NCBI GenBank assembly: GCA_031263195.1
Contig: JAISGD010000010.1
Coordinates: 96,075-160,074, forward strand
Source of the DNA: Campylobacteraceae bacterium
GTDB lineage: Bacteria > Campylobacterota > Campylobacteria > Campylobacterales > Campylobacteraceae
Length of the DNA: 64,000 bases
Reading direction: 5' to 3'
Below, piece after piece: positions 63,329-64,000 of this stretch. The translations under genes were made by a program, and so were the position numbers. The notes under the pieces are model-generated. The model was not told the DNA's origin, searched no databases, and worked only from the letters and a program-made list of their open reading frames with translations. Within the stretch, counting starts at the first letter, position 1, and each line of letters begins with the position of its first letter.

Positions 63329-64000
63329 TGTATATTCCAAAACCATCAATTTTTGACCCAAACGATTTAGGACACTTTGGCATATACGGCGGTCGATTTG
63401 TGCCCGAAACTCTTATGCCTGTTTTACAAGAACTTGAAGAAGAGTATAAAAAAGTGCGTTTCGATAAAGAGTTTTGGAGTGAAGTTAATAAATATTTTCA
63501 AGATTATGCCGGGCGACCTTCGCCTCTTTATTTCGCACAAAACCTCTCAAATGAGATTGGAGCGAAAATATATCTGAAAAGAGAAGATTTAAATCACACA
63601 GGTTCGCATAAAATAAACAATACCATCGCGCAAGGACTTCTCGCGAAAAAGATGGGTAAAAAAAAGATTATTGCCGAAACGGGAGCGGGACAACACGGAG
63701 TTGCAAGCGCTACGGTAGCGGCTCTTTTAGGGCTTGAGTGCGAGATATTTATGGGCGAAAAAGATATCCAAAGACAAGAGCTTAACGTATTTCGTATGAA
63801 ACTTTTAGGCGCTAAAGTACATAGTGTAAAAAGCGGCAGTAAAACGTTAAAAGACGCCATGAACGACGCTATAAGACATTGGGTGACAAATGCCAGAGAC
63901 ACTTTTTATGTTATCGGCACAGTCGCCGGTCCGCACCCATATCCTATGATGGTTAGAGATTTTCAAGCTATTATCGGCGCTGAGGCAAGAGAGCAAATTT
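63328..64000 (+). CDS. trpB: Tryptophan synthase beta chain, 3' end outside window
   Basis: Not in the ORF track because it runs off the right edge. From ATG 63328 (TGATG overlap with apt) the frame stays open for 224 codons. The PLP lysine motif [29 protein letters not shown] and [17 protein letters not shown] identify TrpB1. It condenses indole and serine to tryptophan. No trpA is visible here. Confidence 0.95.
   Translation, partial: MYIPKPSIFDPNDLGHFGIYGGRFVPETLMPVLQELEEEYKKVRFDKEFWSEVNKYFQDYAGRPSPLYFAQNLSNEIGAKIYLKREDLNHTGSHKINNTIAQGLLAKKMGKKKIIAETGAGQHGVASATVAALLGLECEIFMGEKDIQRQELNVFRMKLLGAKVHSVKSGSKTLKDAMNDAIRHWVTNARDTFYVIGTVAGPHPYPMMVRDFQAIIGAEAREQI

Overview
The window is an AT-rich, gene-dense stretch of a Campylobacterota (epsilonproteobacterial) chromosome. 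The signs are: a second, short glutamyl-tRNA synthetase of the GluRS2 type; the order fbp / small cysteine protein / metG / MurF-like protein, which I remember from Campylobacter; the aspA-dcuA-ansB amino-acid set; an epsilon-type RpoD with a long acidic insertion; HQWKNPL-type histidine kinases; and many short operons joined by 4-bp ATGA overlaps. A Sulfurimonas/Sulfurospirillum/Arcobacter-like organism fits, but the genus cannot be fixed from this piece.

Layout. 0-8.2 kb: the 3' part of a PhoH-type ATPase, a DUF89 phosphatase, a convergent di-haem peroxidase, then a run purU-trmL-ydfG-HI0933 flavoprotein-hypothetical-carbonic anhydrase-EEP nuclease. 8.2-17.9 kb: SIMPL protein, thyA-folA, a TPR-like secreted protein, RNase P RNA, a four-gene YbhGFSR-type efflux operon, acpS and mntP. 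17.9-25.6 kb is the accessory part: an aspartate-racemase pseudogene, a Nim-like flavoprotein, a nucleotidyltransferase broken (or recoded) by a -1 frameshift at a run of seven A, an SDR, a phage-like protein, AlkC+GNAT, peptidase E, AlkD and a stress flavoprotein. It also has two homologous intergenic elements with attC-like ends and a 23-bp direct repeat. This reads as a gene-cassette or insertion region.

25.7-28.7 kb is an operon TRIC channel-argD-MidA methyltransferase-ThiS. 28.8-34.9 kb holds an iron alcohol dehydrogenase and three OmpA paralogues, the first with two tandem OmpA domains, around a ClpP-like serine protease. 35-43.9 kb is housekeeping: gltX2, yggT, slt, a lipoprotein with an apparent CTG start, fbp, metG, MurF-like, queC and ybeY. 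44-49.1 kb: a GLUG-repeat lipoprotein with an (AG)8 tract in its signal peptide, then an rpoD operon that also encodes a free-standing sigma region-4 protein and a PAS-like protein. 49.3-55.9 kb: asparagine/aspartate use (periplasmic asparaginase, aspartase, Dcu antiporter) next to a two-component system whose sensor carries a periplasmic substrate-binding-like domain. 55.9-64 kb: cytochrome c, folD-lepB, a DUF2339/DUF3999 pair, and rpiB-apt-trpB running off the right edge.

Items I would follow first: the rpoD-linked mini sigma-region-4 protein; the attC-like elements and cassette region; the frameshifted nucleotidyltransferase with its palindromic operator; the OmpA/protease cluster; the phase-variable lipoprotein; and two genes that appear to lack a standard start codon.
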